64,000 bases of DNA from Proteus sp. FME41 (GCF_014897315.1 NZ_JABUYL010000007.1:1-64000), one strand, 5' to 3'; numbered from the stretch's first letter, positions 1 through 11,271 are shown. Made by a program: numbers and translations. Notes: generated by a model not told the origin, from the sequence alone.

Positions 1-54
<54 letters not shown>

Positions 55-89
55 AATCTTTTACTAATTATTGTCAAAACTTACCAAAC

Positions 90-165
<76 letters not shown>

Positions 166-200
166 AATCTTTTACTAATTATTGTCAAAACTTACCAAAT

Positions 201-276
<76 letters not shown>

Positions 277-992
277 AGTTTTTCTCTTCAGCTTCACCAA
301 ATCTCATTTTTAATTCCCATAAAGAAAATTTTAAGTTTTTCTCTCGCTTTTTTAAATATCGACTACACTGTTTTAGGGTGCTAATTAAGGAGTTTTACTT
401 AATACACATAAAGAGAGTATGAATGATTATTGTGCAAAAAAAGAAATGTTGTTATTGCCTGTAAGATCAAGCTATTTTTTTGTGATCTATCTTTGATCTT
501 TGCTTGCTTTTCTATTTTGACAGCACTAGAATGTGCGCCTTTCCTCATTTAAGAGGGAAATAAGAGGCAAGATCATTTTTTAGGTTTTAGGCCTTTATTC
601 TGTTAAACATGCATTGAATAGTATTTTAGAAAAAGAAAAGGATTTTTCAGGCTTTTCTTTAAAAAAATGTGATAGATATTCTACTATTCTTAAAATCTTC
701 CCACATCGATTTATCCACAGTAAGATGCTAATAACCACCGCATCTAAGCACTGTTTGTTTTTTTACTGCACAGAGTTATCCACAAGCACGTATCATAATG
801 TGATAAGGGTATTATTCTCTTTTATAAATTAATTGGATTTTATATCTAATTGATAATTCAGTTTATTTTAATTTTTTTAAATTTGAGTCTTAGTTCGCTT
901 GAATTTTTTTTTCATGTTGATAGGCAAGGGATTTTTATTTTATTCACAGATAAAATTAAGGGTTACTCGTTATGCGCTTATTCTGTTAAAAA
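277..992. other. Gene-free region with DnaA boxes, candidate datA
   Basis: About 700 AT-rich bases without a credible gene lie between the glycine tRNAs and queG. Two perfect DnaA boxes (TTATCCACA) are at 711-719 and 776-784 on the plus strand. A box with one degenerate position, TTATTCACA, is at 940-948, and the relaxed box TTTTGCACA is on the minus strand at 431-439. E. coli datA, a DnaA-titrating and DnaA-ATP-hydrolysing locus that also binds IHF, lies between glyVXY and queG, so position and content agree. A weak IHF-like match (GATCAA-N4-TTT) is at 465-477. The 72-residue open frame inside (614-832) has no recognisable features. Confidence 0.6.
711..784 (+). promoter_or_regulatory. Pair of perfect DnaA boxes
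   Basis: TTATCCACA occurs at 711-719 and again at 776-784, same orientation, 65 bp apart (about six helical turns). This 9-mer is the highest-affinity DnaA site. The pair would be the core of the proposed datA-like element. Confidence 0.7.
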
Positions 993-2147
993 TTAAGCAT
1001 CACGGGGTAAGCCTTTAGTTATTGCTCTTACTAAGCGTTTTTGTTGTGAAGTCTGTATTTTCACCTCTTTTTCATTTCTCTTTGTTGTCTGCTGGGCTAT
1101 CGCCCAATTCAAATGTTCATCTAAAACGTCACTCAATCCAACGCGTTCTTGCAAGGCAAGTATAATTTTATCCTGATAAGGTGCATTTCCTAACGCCACA
1201 CTAATATTTCTAAGCCAACGTAAATAGCCAATACGGCGAATAGGTGATCCCTCTGTTATACGAAGAAATTTTTCTTCATTCCATTGAAAAAGATCGAGTA
1301 ACTCAGGGGTATGAAGTGCTCGGCGGGGAGAGAAATCGTCTTCATCAGTCAGCGATGAAAAGCGATTCCAAGGGCAGATAAGTTGGCAATCGTCACAGCC
1401 ATAGATGCGATTCCCCATTAATGGACGAAATTCCTCAGGAATAGCACCATCTAGCTCGATAGTAAGGTAAGAGATACAGCGACGTGCATCAATAGTATAA
1501 GGATCAACAATCGCACCTGTCGGGCAAGTCGTCATACAAGCCACACATTTACCACATTGCTCTTCAACAGGGCTATCTGTGGGAAGTGGCAAATCAATGA
1601 GTAATTCACCAAGAAAGAACCAAGAACCTGCTTGATTATTGATAACAAGTGAGTGTTTACCAACCCAGCCAAGTCCTGCCTTAACGGCTAAGGGGCGTTC
1701 CATAATTGGCGCTGAATCAACAAAAGGACGAAAATTAACGATCCCTTGATATTCATATTGTTGACAGTATTGTGAAATTTTCTCGCCAAGTTTTTTAAGA
1801 CGCTGTCTGAGTACTTTGTGATAATCCCGCCCGAGTGCATAACGGCTGATATAACCCTGTTCGGGGTTATTTAACGTTCGCGCAAAAGCGGCATCGGTGG
1901 GGAGATAATTCATTCTTACACTAATAACGCGTAATGTACCAGGTACAAGCTCATGAGGCCTAGCCCGCGTCATGCCATATTTTTCCATCCATGCCATTTG
2001 ACCATGATATTGCTTATCTAACCACGCTTGTAAGCGGGGCTCTTCAAGTGATAAGTCAGTATCACATATCCCTGTTTGTTGAAAACCTAGCTCAGAGCCC
2101 CATAATTTAATGTGCTGAGCGAGAAGATTAAGATCAAGTGATGACAT
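993..2147 (-). CDS. queG: Epoxyqueuosine reductase QueG
   Basis: Cobalamin- and iron-sulfur-dependent cytosolic enzyme that reduces epoxyqueuosine to queuosine in the wobble position of GUN-decoding tRNAs, the last step of queuosine synthesis. The 384-residue length fits the family. The cysteine motifs of two 4Fe-4S clusters are visible: CGKCVACMTTCP near residue 198 and the CDDCQLICPW segment near 251, with an additional Cys in RRCISYL between them. The gene is divergent from tsaE and faces the tRNA-Gly/DnaA-box region, as in E. coli. The start MSSLDLNLL gives a family-typical N-terminus. Confidence 0.95.
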   Translation of the reverse strand: MSSLDLNLLAQHIKLWGSELGFQQTGICDTDLSLEEPRLQAWLDKQYHGQMAWMEKYGMTRARPHELVPGTLRVISVRMNYLPTDAAFARTLNNPEQGYISRYALGRDYHKVLRQRLKKLGEKISQYCQQYEYQGIVNFRPFVDSAPIMERPLAVKAGLGWVGKHSLVINNQAGSWFFLGELLIDLPLPTDSPVEEQCGKCVACMTTCPTGAIVDPYTIDARRCISYLTIELDGAIPEEFRPLMGNRIYGCDDCQLICPWNRFSSLTDEDDFSPRRALHTPELLDLFQWNEEKFLRITEGSPIRRIGYLRWLRNISVALGNAPYQDKIILALQERVGLSDVLDEHLNWAIAQQTTKRNEKEVKIQTSQQKRLVRAITKGLPRDA

Positions 2148-2372
2148 GAATAAACCGAATCAATAGGTAAGAGGTGAGTCCTAAGAGCGCGCAGTGTATC
2201 ATAGTGGAGCAGTAGGAAAAATCCTCGCAATAAATAGATTTATGGTATGGTTATTTGGTAGTGATTTCGATAACTATTTGCCTTAAGAGAATATAAAAAA
2301 GCTTAGTGTTTGATGTTTTCCAACGATCTCTCTTAACTAAGCCGTTATAACTTAACAATAGATTATATAAAT

Positions 2373-2840
2373 ATGAAAGAATGGGTTGTTACATTAGAAG
2401 ATGAAGCGGCGACAGTTGAACTTGGGCGCACTGTTGCAATGGCGACTCATCATAGCGGATTGATCATGTATCTATATGGTGATTTGGGGGCAGGTAAAAC
2501 AACCTTTAGCCGAGGCTTTTTACAAGCGCTTGGTCATCAAGGGCATGTTAAGAGCCCAACATATACATTGGTTGAGCCTTATATGCTCTCGCCAAACCCT
2601 GTTTATCATTTTGATCTCTATCGTTTAGCGTCGGCTGAAGAACTGGAATTTATGGGAATACGCGACTATTTTGAGCAAGATGCGTTATGCCTTATCGAAT
2701 GGCCATCACAAGGCGAAGGTTTTTTACCCAACGCAGATTTAGAACTGCATTTAAGTTACGAAGATGAAGGTCGAAAAGCGCGTTTTGTTGCCCTTTCACA
2801 AAGAGGGAATACTGTTTTATCCCATATTCAGTCTGCATAA
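2373..2840 (+). CDS. tsaE: tRNA t6A biosynthesis ATPase TsaE
   Basis: ATPase that works with TsaB, TsaC and TsaD to make N6-threonylcarbamoyladenosine at position 37 of ANN-decoding tRNAs. The Walker A loop GDLGAGKTT is at residues 36-44, followed by the family motif [10 protein letters not shown] and the HFDLYRL segment. At 155 residues it is normal length. It is the first gene of the tsaE-amiB-mutL-miaA-hfq-hflX-hflK-hflC cluster. amiB begins 13 bases after its stop, so the two are probably cotranscribed. Confidence 0.95.
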   Translation: MKEWVVTLEDEAATVELGRTVAMATHHSGLIMYLYGDLGAGKTTFSRGFLQALGHQGHVKSPTYTLVEPYMLSPNPVYHFDLYRLASAEELEFMGIRDYFEQDALCLIEWPSQGEGFLPNADLELHLSYEDEGRKARFVALSQRGNTVLSHIQSA

Positions 2841-2853
2841 AGGAATATTGATT

Positions 2854-4176
2854 ATGTCGAGTCTTATCACTATTGTGAGTCAAAGTCAGCGCTATTTTGT
2901 TGCCTTTCTGTTGGTTGTTTTATCTTTTTTCTTTGTGCAAATAGCACAAGCTGCCACTGTGACAGGTGTAAAAGCAGAAAATGGTAGCGCAGTAACAACC
3001 CTCACATTCTCGTTTAGTGATGGGAAGCCTAGCTATCGATATTACTCATTAAAAAGCCCAGACCGCTTGGTAATGGATTTTAAACAGAGCACAAAAATAA
3101 CCGGCTTACCTGCAACGTTTAGTACAAACCAATTAGTGCATAAAATTCGCTCGACTCAATCAAAAGATAGCCAATACCAAAGTATGGTTGTCGAGCTTGC
3201 TCAACCGGTTGTGGTGACGGAAAGCTTGATAAAAGTTAGTGGTGATTATAAGTTAGTGCTTACTATCAAATCAATGAATGGTCGCCAAAATAGCAATGCT
3301 CAATCAACTGTGAGTGTCGTTGCGTTATCTTCTACAACAACAGTTACTGCATCAAATTCAAATAGGGAAATGGCCCCTTTAATCACTACGCCAAAAGCAG
3401 AGATTACCCCTGTTGTCCCTGTTGTAAAACCTCGCACTCCCCCTTCAAAGCCACAAGCAGGCTCTCGCCAAATTATTATTGCGATAGATGCAGGCCACGG
3501 TGGACAAGATCCAGGTGCTATTGGTCAGAAAGGAAATCGTGAAAAAGATGTCACGTTAAGTGTAGCAAGGAAACTAGAAGCACGATTACGTAATGATCCC
3601 ATGTTTAAGCCGGTATTAACACGTAGCGGCGACTATTTTATTTCAGTTGCAGGACGCTCTGAAGTTGCTCGTAAGCAAAGTGCCAATATGTTGGTTTCTA
3701 TTCATGCAGATTCTGCACCTAACCGCAGTGCAAGAGGCGCTTCAGTGTGGGTGCTTTCTAATCGTCGTGCAAACAGTGAATTAGGTAAGTGGCTTGAACA
3801 AAGTGAAAAGCAATCTGAATTGCTAGGGGGGGCGGGAGATGCTTTATCAGACGGTGCTGATCCTTATTTAAGCCAAACAGTACTTGATTTGCAATTTGGT
3901 AACTCACAGCGAGTCGGTTATGACGTTGCTGTTGCCGTGTTATCTGAACTTAGAAAAGTAGGCTCATTACATAAAAAGACGCCAGAGCATGCAAGTTTAG
4001 GTGTTTTACGCTCGCCTGATATCCCTTCAATTTTAGTTGAAACAGGTTTTATCAGTCATGCATCTGAAGAACAGCTGCTGATTTCGGATGCCTATCAAGA
4101 GAAACTGGCCGCATCTATTCATGCGGGGTTAAGACATTATTTTCTGGCTCACCCCTTACAAAATGCGCCTAATTGA
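2854..4176 (+). CDS. amiB: N-acetylmuramoyl-L-alanine amidase AmiB
   Basis: Periplasmic zinc amidase that cuts the amide bond between MurNAc and the peptide stem to separate daughter cells; in E. coli it is activated by EnvC. I chose the start at 2854 (MSSLITIV, after AAAGGAATATT) rather than the longer frame overlapping tsaE, because it leaves a clean signal peptide ending AQA at residue 33. An AMIN domain for septal targeting and a Pro/Ser/Thr-rich linker follow. The Amidase_3 domain begins near residue 207 with zinc and catalytic residues H215 (DAGHGG), E230 (NREKD), H284 (SIHAD) and E396 (LVETGF). No LysM domain is seen. Confidence 0.95.
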   Translation: MSSLITIVSQSQRYFVAFLLVVLSFFFVQIAQAATVTGVKAENGSAVTTLTFSFSDGKPSYRYYSLKSPDRLVMDFKQSTKITGLPATFSTNQLVHKIRSTQSKDSQYQSMVVELAQPVVVTESLIKVSGDYKLVLTIKSMNGRQNSNAQSTVSVVALSSTTTVTASNSNREMAPLITTPKAEITPVVPVVKPRTPPSKPQAGSRQIIIAIDAGHGGQDPGAIGQKGNREKDVTLSVARKLEARLRNDPMFKPVLTRSGDYFISVAGRSEVARKQSANMLVSIHADSAPNRSARGASVWVLSNRRANSELGKWLEQSEKQSELLGGAGDALSDGADPYLSQTVLDLQFGNSQRVGYDVAVAVLSELRKVGSLHKKTPEHASLGVLRSPDIPSILVETGFISHASEEQLLISDAYQEKLAASIHAGLRHYFLAHPLQNAPN

Positions 4177-4199
4177 TTGAGTAAAATGGAATAAAGGTC

Positions 4200-6212
4200 A
4201 TGGCGATAAATTTATTACCTCCTCAGCTTGCAAACCAGATTGCCGCAGGGGAAGTTGTTGAAAGACCTGCCTCTGTCGTTAAAGAGTTGCTGGAAAATAG
4301 TTTAGATGCTGGGGCGACAACTATTGATATAGATATCGATAAAGGTGGCGCTAAGCTCATTCGTATTCGTGATAATGGATGCGGCATCAATCGTGATGAT
4401 TTGAAGTTAGCGCTTGCTCGCCATGCAACAAGCAAAATATCAAGTCTTGACGACCTCGAAGCTATTATGAGTATGGGATTTCGCGGTGAAGCCTTGGCCA
4501 GTATTAGCTCAGTTTCTCGTTTAACACTGACATCACGCACGCCATCTCAAGATGAAGCATGGCAAGCTTATGCTGAAGGTCGGGACATGGCGGTTACAGT
4601 TAAACCTGCGGCTCATCCTGTGGGAAGCACTGTTGAAGTATTAGATTTGTTTTATAACACGCCAGCCAGACGTAAATTTTTGCGTACTGAAAAAACAGAG
4701 TTTGCACATATTGATGAAGTGGTACGCCGGATTGCATTATCACGTTTTGATGTTTCCATTAATCTTACGCATAACGGTAAACGTGTCCGTCAATATCGAG
4801 CCGTAAAGGATGAAAGCCAGCAAAACCGTCGTTTAAGTGCGATTTGTGGCAATAATTTTGTTAGCCAATGCATGCACTTATCGTGGGAGCATGGCAATTT
4901 AGCAATAAAAGGCTGGGTTGAACATCCTTTATCTCCAGTACAAAGTAGCGAAATTCAATATTGTTATGTAAACGGACGAATGATGCGTGACAGGTTAATC
5001 AACCATGCTATTCGTCAAGCCTATGAAGGGTATCTGCAAGGAGAGCAGCAACCTTCTTATGTTTTATACCTAAGCGTTGACCCTCATCAAGTTGATGTTA
5101 ATGTGCATCCAGCTAAACATGAAGTCCGTTTTCATGAATCTCGTTTAGTGCATGACTTTATTTACCAAGGTGTCTTGAGTGTTTTACGACAAGCCATACA
5201 AGAGCCATTACCACTGACGGAAGATAATAAAGAAGAAAGCGAAATGGCGTTAAATTTCCCTGAGAATCGACAGGTTGCAGGTGAAAATGTATTTTCTCAG
5301 CCTTACCAAGCATCCGTTAATAAAACCAGCCCAAATAGAACCTCATCACATCAACCAAATGAACGTGAATATGGAAATAGCCATTATCAAAAACAATCTC
5401 CTCAATTAGGTGAAAATCGCCAATTTGGTGAAAGTTATCAACGGACTCAAGGCGCGCTTTATCAAAAAATGATGCAAGAAAGTGCATCCACATCAAAAGA
5501 TAAAGAAAAAATACCGTTATTTCCTGACCGTTCCCCATTGAATTTAGATGAAATCGTTCATACAACTAATAGCATCGAAGAAAATGTTATTTCTGTGATG
5601 CCGCGTTCCGTCAATGCGCAAGAAGGGCAAACTGATTATACTTTTGGGCGAGTATTGGCAATTTATCAGCAGAAATATGCGTTAATCGAATCTTCACAAG
5701 GTCTCGGGCTGTTATCATTGGAAGAAGCTGATTTTCTGTTAAAATGCGCGCAGTTATTGCCTAAAGATGAAACATTGAAGCCTCAACCTTTGTTAGTACC
5801 GCTAAAGTTAGCGCTAAGTAAAGATGAAATTAGTGTATTCAATCAGTTTCAAGCACTCATAAGTGATTTTGGTATTATTATCGAAATCTCTCATGGTAAA
5901 GCAACAATACATGCGGTGTCGTTGCCTTTGCGTCAGCAAAATTTACCTGCATTACTAACCGCATTATTGGCGTATTTGTCTGTAGAGAAATCATGTACCA
6001 AACAACAGCTTGGGCAATGGTTTGCAAAACAGATAAGCTCAGAGCAAGCACCTTGGTCACAAGCTCAGGCAGTGGGATTATTGGCGGATATTGAAAGACT
6101 TTGTCCTCAATATGTCAGACAGCCAGCAAAAAACTTATTACAATTAATAGAATTACAACCGGTGGTAGTGGCATTAAATAATGAGCGATGTAAACACACA
6201 AATAAAACCTAA
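4200..6212 (+). CDS. mutL: DNA mismatch repair protein MutL
   Basis: Molecular matchmaker that couples MutS to MutH and UvrD in methyl-directed mismatch repair. The N-terminal GHKL ATPase is intact: [23 protein letters not shown] and [10 protein letters not shown] are all present within the first 100 residues. The C-terminal third is the dimerisation domain. The protein has 670 residues against about 615 in E. coli. The extra length is mostly a low-complexity linker rich in Gln, Asn and Ser (roughly residues 345-470), plus about ten residues at the C-terminus that make the gene overlap miaA by 32 bp. No DQHAXXEXXXXE endonuclease motif is visible, as expected for a MutH-type system. Confidence 0.97.
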   Translation: MAINLLPPQLANQIAAGEVVERPASVVKELLENSLDAGATTIDIDIDKGGAKLIRIRDNGCGINRDDLKLALARHATSKISSLDDLEAIMSMGFRGEALASISSVSRLTLTSRTPSQDEAWQAYAEGRDMAVTVKPAAHPVGSTVEVLDLFYNTPARRKFLRTEKTEFAHIDEVVRRIALSRFDVSINLTHNGKRVRQYRAVKDESQQNRRLSAICGNNFVSQCMHLSWEHGNLAIKGWVEHPLSPVQSSEIQYCYVNGRMMRDRLINHAIRQAYEGYLQGEQQPSYVLYLSVDPHQVDVNVHPAKHEVRFHESRLVHDFIYQGVLSVLRQAIQEPLPLTEDNKEESEMALNFPENRQVAGENVFSQPYQASVNKTSPNRTSSHQPNEREYGNSHYQKQSPQLGENRQFGESYQRTQGALYQKMMQESASTSKDKEKIPLFPDRSPLNLDEIVHTTNSIEENVISVMPRSVNAQEGQTDYTFGRVLAIYQQKYALIESSQGLGLLSLEEADFLLKCAQLLPKDETLKPQPLLVPLKLALSKDEISVFNQFQALISDFGIIIEISHGKATIHAVSLPLRQQNLPALLTALLAYLSVEKSCTKQQLGQWFAKQISSEQAPWSQAQAVGLLADIERLCPQYVRQPAKNLLQLIELQPVVVALNNERCKHTNKT

Positions 6213-7122
6213 AGCCATTTTTCTAATGGGGCCTACAGCGTCAGGTAAAACAGCATTAGCAATAGCACTAAGACAAAAACTGCCTGTAGATATTATTAGT
6301 GTTGATTCAGCGCTCATCTATCGTGGTATGGATATTGGAACAGCAAAGCCAGATGCCACAGAGCAATCGCTTGCGCCACATCGATTAATTGATATTTTAG
6401 ACCCCGCATTACCGTACTCTGCAGCAGATTTTCGACGGGATGCACTCAGTGCAATGGAAGAAATTACAGCCGCTGGGCGAATTCCACTATTAGTGGGCGG
6501 GACTATGCTATATTTTAAAGCGTTACTTGAAGGTTTATCGCCTTTACCCAGTGCAAATCCTGATATTCGAGCTGAAATAGAGAAAAAAGCAGCAGAGCAA
6601 GGATGGGAGGCATTACATAAAGAGTTAGCATTGGTTGATCCTGTTGCTGCGCAACGGATACACCCTAATGATCCTCAACGACTTTCACGTGCGCTAGAAG
6701 TTTACCTGATTTCAGGTAAGACAATGACAGAATTGACTAAAATATCGGGCGAGTCTTTGCCTTATGATGTTTATCAATTTGCGATTGCTCCGAAAGATAG
6801 AAATGTTCTTCACCAACGCATTGAAGCTCGTTTTAAACAGATGTTAACGTGCGGTTTTGAAGATGAAGTAAAATCATTATACGAAAGGGGCGATTTGCAT
6901 GAAGATTTACCGTCTGTACGTTGTGTCGGTTATCGCCAGATGTGGTCATATTTATCTGGTGAAATAGATTATGATGAGATGGTTTATCGAGGGATCTGCG
7001 CTACCCGGCAATTAGCGAAGCGACAAATCACCTGGTTAAGAGGTTGGAATAATATTCACTGGCTTGATAGTGAAGATCCAAAACAATCTCTTGACACTGT
7101 TTTGCAGGTAGTTAGTGCATAG
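6181..7122 (+). CDS. miaA: tRNA dimethylallyltransferase MiaA
   Basis: Transfers dimethylallyl from DMAPP to N6 of A37 in tRNAs reading UNN codons, the first step toward ms2i6A. The P-loop [11 protein letters not shown] is near residue 17, [18 protein letters not shown] follows at the expected place, and the tRNA-binding region includes the CVGYRQMW segment. The length of 313 residues is normal. It overlaps the end of mutL by 32 bp. In E. coli the promoters of the downstream hfq lie in this region. Confidence 0.97.
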   Translation: MSDVNTQIKPKAIFLMGPTASGKTALAIALRQKLPVDIISVDSALIYRGMDIGTAKPDATEQSLAPHRLIDILDPALPYSAADFRRDALSAMEEITAAGRIPLLVGGTMLYFKALLEGLSPLPSANPDIRAEIEKKAAEQGWEALHKELALVDPVAAQRIHPNDPQRLSRALEVYLISGKTMTELTKISGESLPYDVYQFAIAPKDRNVLHQRIEARFKQMLTCGFEDEVKSLYERGDLHEDLPSVRCVGYRQMWSYLSGEIDYDEMVYRGICATRQLAKRQITWLRGWNNIHWLDSEDPKQSLDTVLQVVSA

Positions 7123-7219
7123 ATGGTAGGTTTGTGTAAAATTGATGGTTGCCAAAGCGCAATTTTTGAGTAGTTCATTTTTCGAACCAATTGGGTTCTA
7201 ATATAAAACAACAAAATAA

Positions 7220-7519
<300 letters not shown>

Positions 7520-7545
7520 TTATCGAATATTATTCTTGATATAAG

Positions 7546-7581
7546 AAAAACATAGGTAGGGAGACTTTACCTATGTTTTTT
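7546..7581 (+). terminator. Intrinsic terminator after hfq
   Basis: A 13-bp perfect stem (7546-7558 with 7568-7580), 9-nt loop, and T-run formed by the 3' arm. It lies between hfq and hflX and should uncouple much of hfq transcription from hflX-hflK-hflC. Confidence 0.85.
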
Positions 7582-7613
7582 CCTGTTTTTATAAAGTCCA
7601 AGAGGTTTCGCCT

Positions 7614-8897
7614 TTGTTTGATCGTTATGAAGGTGGCGAATTAGCCGTTTTAGTGCACGTCTTCTTTTCTCAAGAAAAGGACGTTGATGATTTGCAAGAG
7701 TTTGAATCGTTGGTGACATCTGCGGGTGTGAAGCCAGTTCAAATTATTACAGGAAATCGCAAGGCGCCACATCCCAAATATTATGTGGGTGAAGGTAAAG
7801 CGGAAGAAATTGCCGAGGCTGTAAAAGCAAGTGGTGCAGATGTTGTTTTATTTAATCATGCACTGACACCTGCACAAGAACGAAATCTGGAAAGACTTTG
7901 TGAATGTCGTGTGGTTGACCGCACGGGAGTTATCCTTGATATTTTTGCTCAAAGAGCAAGAACTCATGAAGGAAAGCTACAGGTAGAACTCGCCCAGTTA
8001 CGTCACTTATCAACCCGTTTAGTCAGAGGGTGGACTCACCTTGAAAGACAAAAAGGGGGGATTGGGTTACGTGGACCTGGTGAAACTCAGCTAGAAACAG
8101 ACCGCCGCTTACTCCGAGGTAAAATTAGTCAAATACTAATGCGATTGGGTAGGGTCGAACGTCAGCGTGAACAAGGACGACAAGCGCAGAGTAAAGCTGA
8201 TATTCCAACATTATCCCTAGTAGGTTACACAAACGCAGGAAAATCGAGTTTATTTAATCATATTACCTGTTCGAATGTGTATGCGGCAGATCAGCTCTTT
8301 GCAACATTAGATCCTACGTTAAGACGTATTCAAGTTGATGATGTAGGAACGGTTGTATTAGCCGATACGGTTGGATTTATCCGACATTTGCCTCATGATC
8401 TTGTTGCTGCTTTTAAAGCCACTTTGCAAGAAACTCGAGAAGCAACCTTACTTCTTCATGTTATTGATGCAGCAGATAGCCGTTTTGAGGATAATATTCA
8501 TGCCGTTGAGTGTGTATTAGAAGAGATCGATGCTCAAGAAATACCCACACTGCATGTGATGAACAAAATTGATCTTCTTGAAGACTTCACTCCAAGAATT
8601 GATCGAAATGAAGATAATTTACCTGTTAGGGTTTGGGTTTCTGCACAAACAGGTGAAGGTATCCCGCTGTTATATCAGGCGTTAACTGAGCGTCTTTCAG
8701 GTGAGATCGCACACTATGAATTGCGTTTACCGCCAGAAGATACAGGGCGCTTACGTAGTCGTTTTTATCAATTACAATCAATAGAACGTGAATGGATTGA
8801 AAAAGACGGTAAAGTTGGGCTAATCATACGTATGCCTATGGTAGACTGGCATCGCCTTTGCAAGCAGGAACCCAATTTATTGGATTACGTGGTCTGA
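7614..8897 (+). CDS. hflX: Ribosome-splitting GTPase HflX
   Basis: GTPase that binds the 50S subunit and splits stalled 70S ribosomes during stress, especially heat shock. The N-terminal HflX domain includes the glycine-rich [18 protein letters not shown] segment. The G domain has G1 [10 protein letters not shown]3 DTVGF and G4 NKID. Translation starts at TTG (7614), preceded by AAGAGG; the protein then reads [14 protein letters not shown], aligned with E. coli HflX, which also starts at TTG. At 427 residues it is the usual length. Confidence 0.96.
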   Translation: MFDRYEGGELAVLVHVFFSQEKDVDDLQEFESLVTSAGVKPVQIITGNRKAPHPKYYVGEGKAEEIAEAVKASGADVVLFNHALTPAQERNLERLCECRVVDRTGVILDIFAQRARTHEGKLQVELAQLRHLSTRLVRGWTHLERQKGGIGLRGPGETQLETDRRLLRGKISQILMRLGRVERQREQGRQAQSKADIPTLSLVGYTNAGKSSLFNHITCSNVYAADQLFATLDPTLRRIQVDDVGTVVLADTVGFIRHLPHDLVAAFKATLQETREATLLLHVIDAADSRFEDNIHAVECVLEEIDAQEIPTLHVMNKIDLLEDFTPRIDRNEDNLPVRVWVSAQTGEGIPLLYQALTERLSGEIAHYELRLPPEDTGRLRSRFYQLQSIEREWIEKDGKVGLIIRMPMVDWHRLCKQEPNLLDYVV

Positions 8898-8989
8898 TAT
8901 TTGGCCATAAAAAAGAACATTAACTGAGAGCTGGCGACGAAATCGGCTCTTAAGCCTGATAAATCTAATCATAATAATGGAGCTAGAAC

Positions 8990-10264
8990 ATGGCGTGGAA
9001 TCAGCCCGGTAACAACGGACAAGACCGCGACCCGTGGGGTAACCGAAACGGCGGCAATAATAACGGCGAAGGTAACGGTAACTCCAACGGTAATCAAGGA
9101 GGTCGGAATCGTGGGGCATCAGATCTCGATGATATGTTCCGTAAACTGAGTGAAAAACTTGGTGGTTTCGGCGGTAAAAAAGGTGGAAACTCCTCTTCTG
9201 GGCAAAATGGCGGGCCTCGTAGTAATGCGGGAAATCTTCTGGTTTCTCTTGCATTAGGTGCGGTTATCGTAGTTTGGGCAGCAAGCGGTTTTTATACCAT
9301 AAAAGAAGCAGAACAAGGCGTTGTGACCCGGTTTGGTAAATTCTATCAAATCGTTGAGCCCGGTCTGAACTGGAAACCCACTTTTGTTGATGAAGTTCAG
9401 CCTGTTAACGTAAAAACTATCCGTGATTTAACCACGGGTGGCATGATGTTAACGTCAGATGAGAATATGGTTCAAGTTGAGATAAACGTGCAGTATGTTG
9501 TCTCTGATCCAGAAACATTTCTGTTTAACCTAACAACACCAATTAATAGCTTAGGTCAGGCGACTGACAGTGCAGTACGTGGTGTTATTGGTCGTTCAGA
9601 AATGGAAAAAATTCTGACCTCAAATCGTTCGGAAATTCGTGACCAAACACGTCAAGAATTAGAAGAGACTATTCGTCCTTATAAGATGGGTATCTCTATT
9701 GTGGACGTCAACTTCCAAGTTGCTCGCCCACCAGAAGCAGTAAAAGCCGCATTTGATGATGTAATTGCCGCCCGAGAGGAAGAGCAAAAAACGATTCGTC
9801 AAGCCGAGGCTTATAAAAACGAAGTTTTACCTTTAGCTAAAGGTAACGCACAGCGGATGATTGAAGAAGCAACAGCGTATAAAACGAGTGTGGTGATGAG
9901 AGCAGAAGGTGAGGTGGCGAGTTTCGCCAAAATCTTACCTGAATATCGAGCAGCCCCTGAAATTACTCGCGAGCGTCTTTATATTGAGACAATGGAAAAA
10001 GTGCTATCTAAAACACGTAAGATTATTGCTAACGATAAAGGTAACAGCATGTTAGTGCTACCTTTGGAGCAAATGTTACGTCAGCAATCTCAATCAGGAA
10101 CATCAAATACACTTGAAGCTCCTACTCGTATGCCAGCACCTGCTCCAACTGTAAACCCAGCACCTGCACAAAAACCAGCAACAACGACTTATGGTAATGG
10201 TGGATATGGTAGTAATAATGGCGGTTATGGTCAGCCTTACGGCACTAATCAGGGAGGACAATAA
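8990..10264 (+). CDS. hflK: FtsH modulator HflK
   Basis: Inner-membrane SPFH/band-7 protein that, with HflC, forms a large cage around the FtsH protease and controls access of substrates. The Gly/Asn-rich cytoplasmic N-terminus (residues 1-80) is followed by one membrane segment (about 82-102) and a periplasmic band-7 domain starting at IKEAEQGVVTRFG, then a long helical region. The C-terminus is low complexity (Pro/Ala, then Gly-Gly-Tyr-Gly repeats). The ribosome site is AATGGAGC. hflC follows after 2 bp. Confidence 0.95.
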   Translation: MAWNQPGNNGQDRDPWGNRNGGNNNGEGNGNSNGNQGGRNRGASDLDDMFRKLSEKLGGFGGKKGGNSSSGQNGGPRSNAGNLLVSLALGAVIVVWAASGFYTIKEAEQGVVTRFGKFYQIVEPGLNWKPTFVDEVQPVNVKTIRDLTTGGMMLTSDENMVQVEINVQYVVSDPETFLFNLTTPINSLGQATDSAVRGVIGRSEMEKILTSNRSEIRDQTRQELEETIRPYKMGISIVDVNFQVARPPEAVKAAFDDVIAAREEEQKTIRQAEAYKNEVLPLAKGNAQRMIEEATAYKTSVVMRAEGEVASFAKILPEYRAAPEITRERLYIETMEKVLSKTRKIIANDKGNSMLVLPLEQMLRQQSQSGTSNTLEAPTRMPAPAPTVNPAPAQKPATTTYGNGGYGSNNGGYGQPYGTNQGGQ

Positions 10265-10266
10265 TC

Positions 10267-11271
10267 ATGCGTAAAGTTATCGCTGTTGTTGCAGTTATTA
10301 TTTTAGCATTGTTGTACTCTTCTGTTTTCGTGGTACAACAATATGAGCGTGGTATTATTCTACGCTTTGCGAAAGTTGTTCGTGATGGTGAAAATAAGCC
10401 AGTTGTTTATGAACCAGGTCTTCATTTTAAAATTCCATTTATTGAGAACGTGAAAAAACTGGATGCGCGTATTCAAACTATGAATATCCAGCAAGACCGT
10501 TTCTTATCTGGTGAGAATAAAGACTTATTGGTTGATTCTTATCTGAAATGGCGTATCAGCGACTTCAGTACCTACTATCTAGCAACAGGTGGGGGTAATA
10601 CAACGCAAGCTGAAACGTTGCTGCGTCGTAAATTTAGTGACCGTTTACGTTCTGAGATTGGTCGTATGAGCGTAAACCAAATTATTACGGATTCTCGTGG
10701 TCGTTTAACCATTGATGTTCGTAATGCACTGAACGAAGGTACTCCTTCTCGCGATACAAGCGCTGCTGATGATGCGATTGCGATTGCTGCGAAGAAAGTG
10801 GCTGAAGAAACAAAAGGTCAAGCTCCTGCTATCAATATGAACAGTATGGCAGCTTTAGGTATTGAAGTGATTGATGTTCGAATCAAACAAATCAACCTGC
10901 CGATGGAAGTTTCTGAAGCGATTTATCAACGTATGCGTGCCGAGCGTGAAGCGGTTGCTCGACGTCACCGTTCACAAGGTCAAGAGCAAGCAGTAAAAAT
11001 TCGTGCTGCTGCTGATAAGACAGTAACGGAAACATTAGCTGAGTCTGAGCGTGAATCATTGCGCCTTCGTGGTGAAGGTGATGCCCAAGCAATGAAACTT
11101 TTTGCAGATGCATTCAACCAAGATCCGGACTTCTACGCTTTCATTCGTAGTTTACGTGCTTATGAGAAGAGCTTTAACCAAGACGGTAATGACGTCATGG
11201 TGTTAAGCCCAGATAGCGATTTCTTACGCTATATGAAAGCACCGACGAAAGCACGAGCTATCGAAGAGTAA
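10267..11271 (+). CDS. hflC: FtsH modulator HflC
   Basis: Partner of HflK in the membrane HflKC complex that regulates FtsH. It has a single N-terminal membrane anchor (about residues 4-22), then an SPFH/band-7 domain beginning VVQQYERGIILRFAKV and a coiled helical region (ERESLRLRGEGDAQAMKLF). It has 334 residues, the family length. Translation is almost certainly coupled to hflK, only 2 bp upstream. A strong terminator follows. Confidence 0.96.
   Translation: MRKVIAVVAVIILALLYSSVFVVQQYERGIILRFAKVVRDGENKPVVYEPGLHFKIPFIENVKKLDARIQTMNIQQDRFLSGENKDLLVDSYLKWRISDFSTYYLATGGGNTTQAETLLRRKFSDRLRSEIGRMSVNQIITDSRGRLTIDVRNALNEGTPSRDTSAADDAIAIAAKKVAEETKGQAPAINMNSMAALGIEVIDVRIKQINLPMEVSEAIYQRMRAEREAVARRHRSQGQEQAVKIRAAADKTVTETLAESERESLRLRGEGDAQAMKLFADAFNQDPDFYAFIRSLRAYEKSFNQDGNDVMVLSPDSDFLRYMKAPTKARAIEE

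Noticed and set aside
614-832. 72-codon open frame in the DnaA-box region
   Set aside because: No ribosome site, low-complexity composition, and it spans both perfect DnaA boxes.
2764-2853. Longer N-terminus for AmiB
   Set aside because: It would overlap tsaE by 77 bp and place a non-signal sequence before a clean signal peptide; the ATG at 2854 has a good ribosome site.
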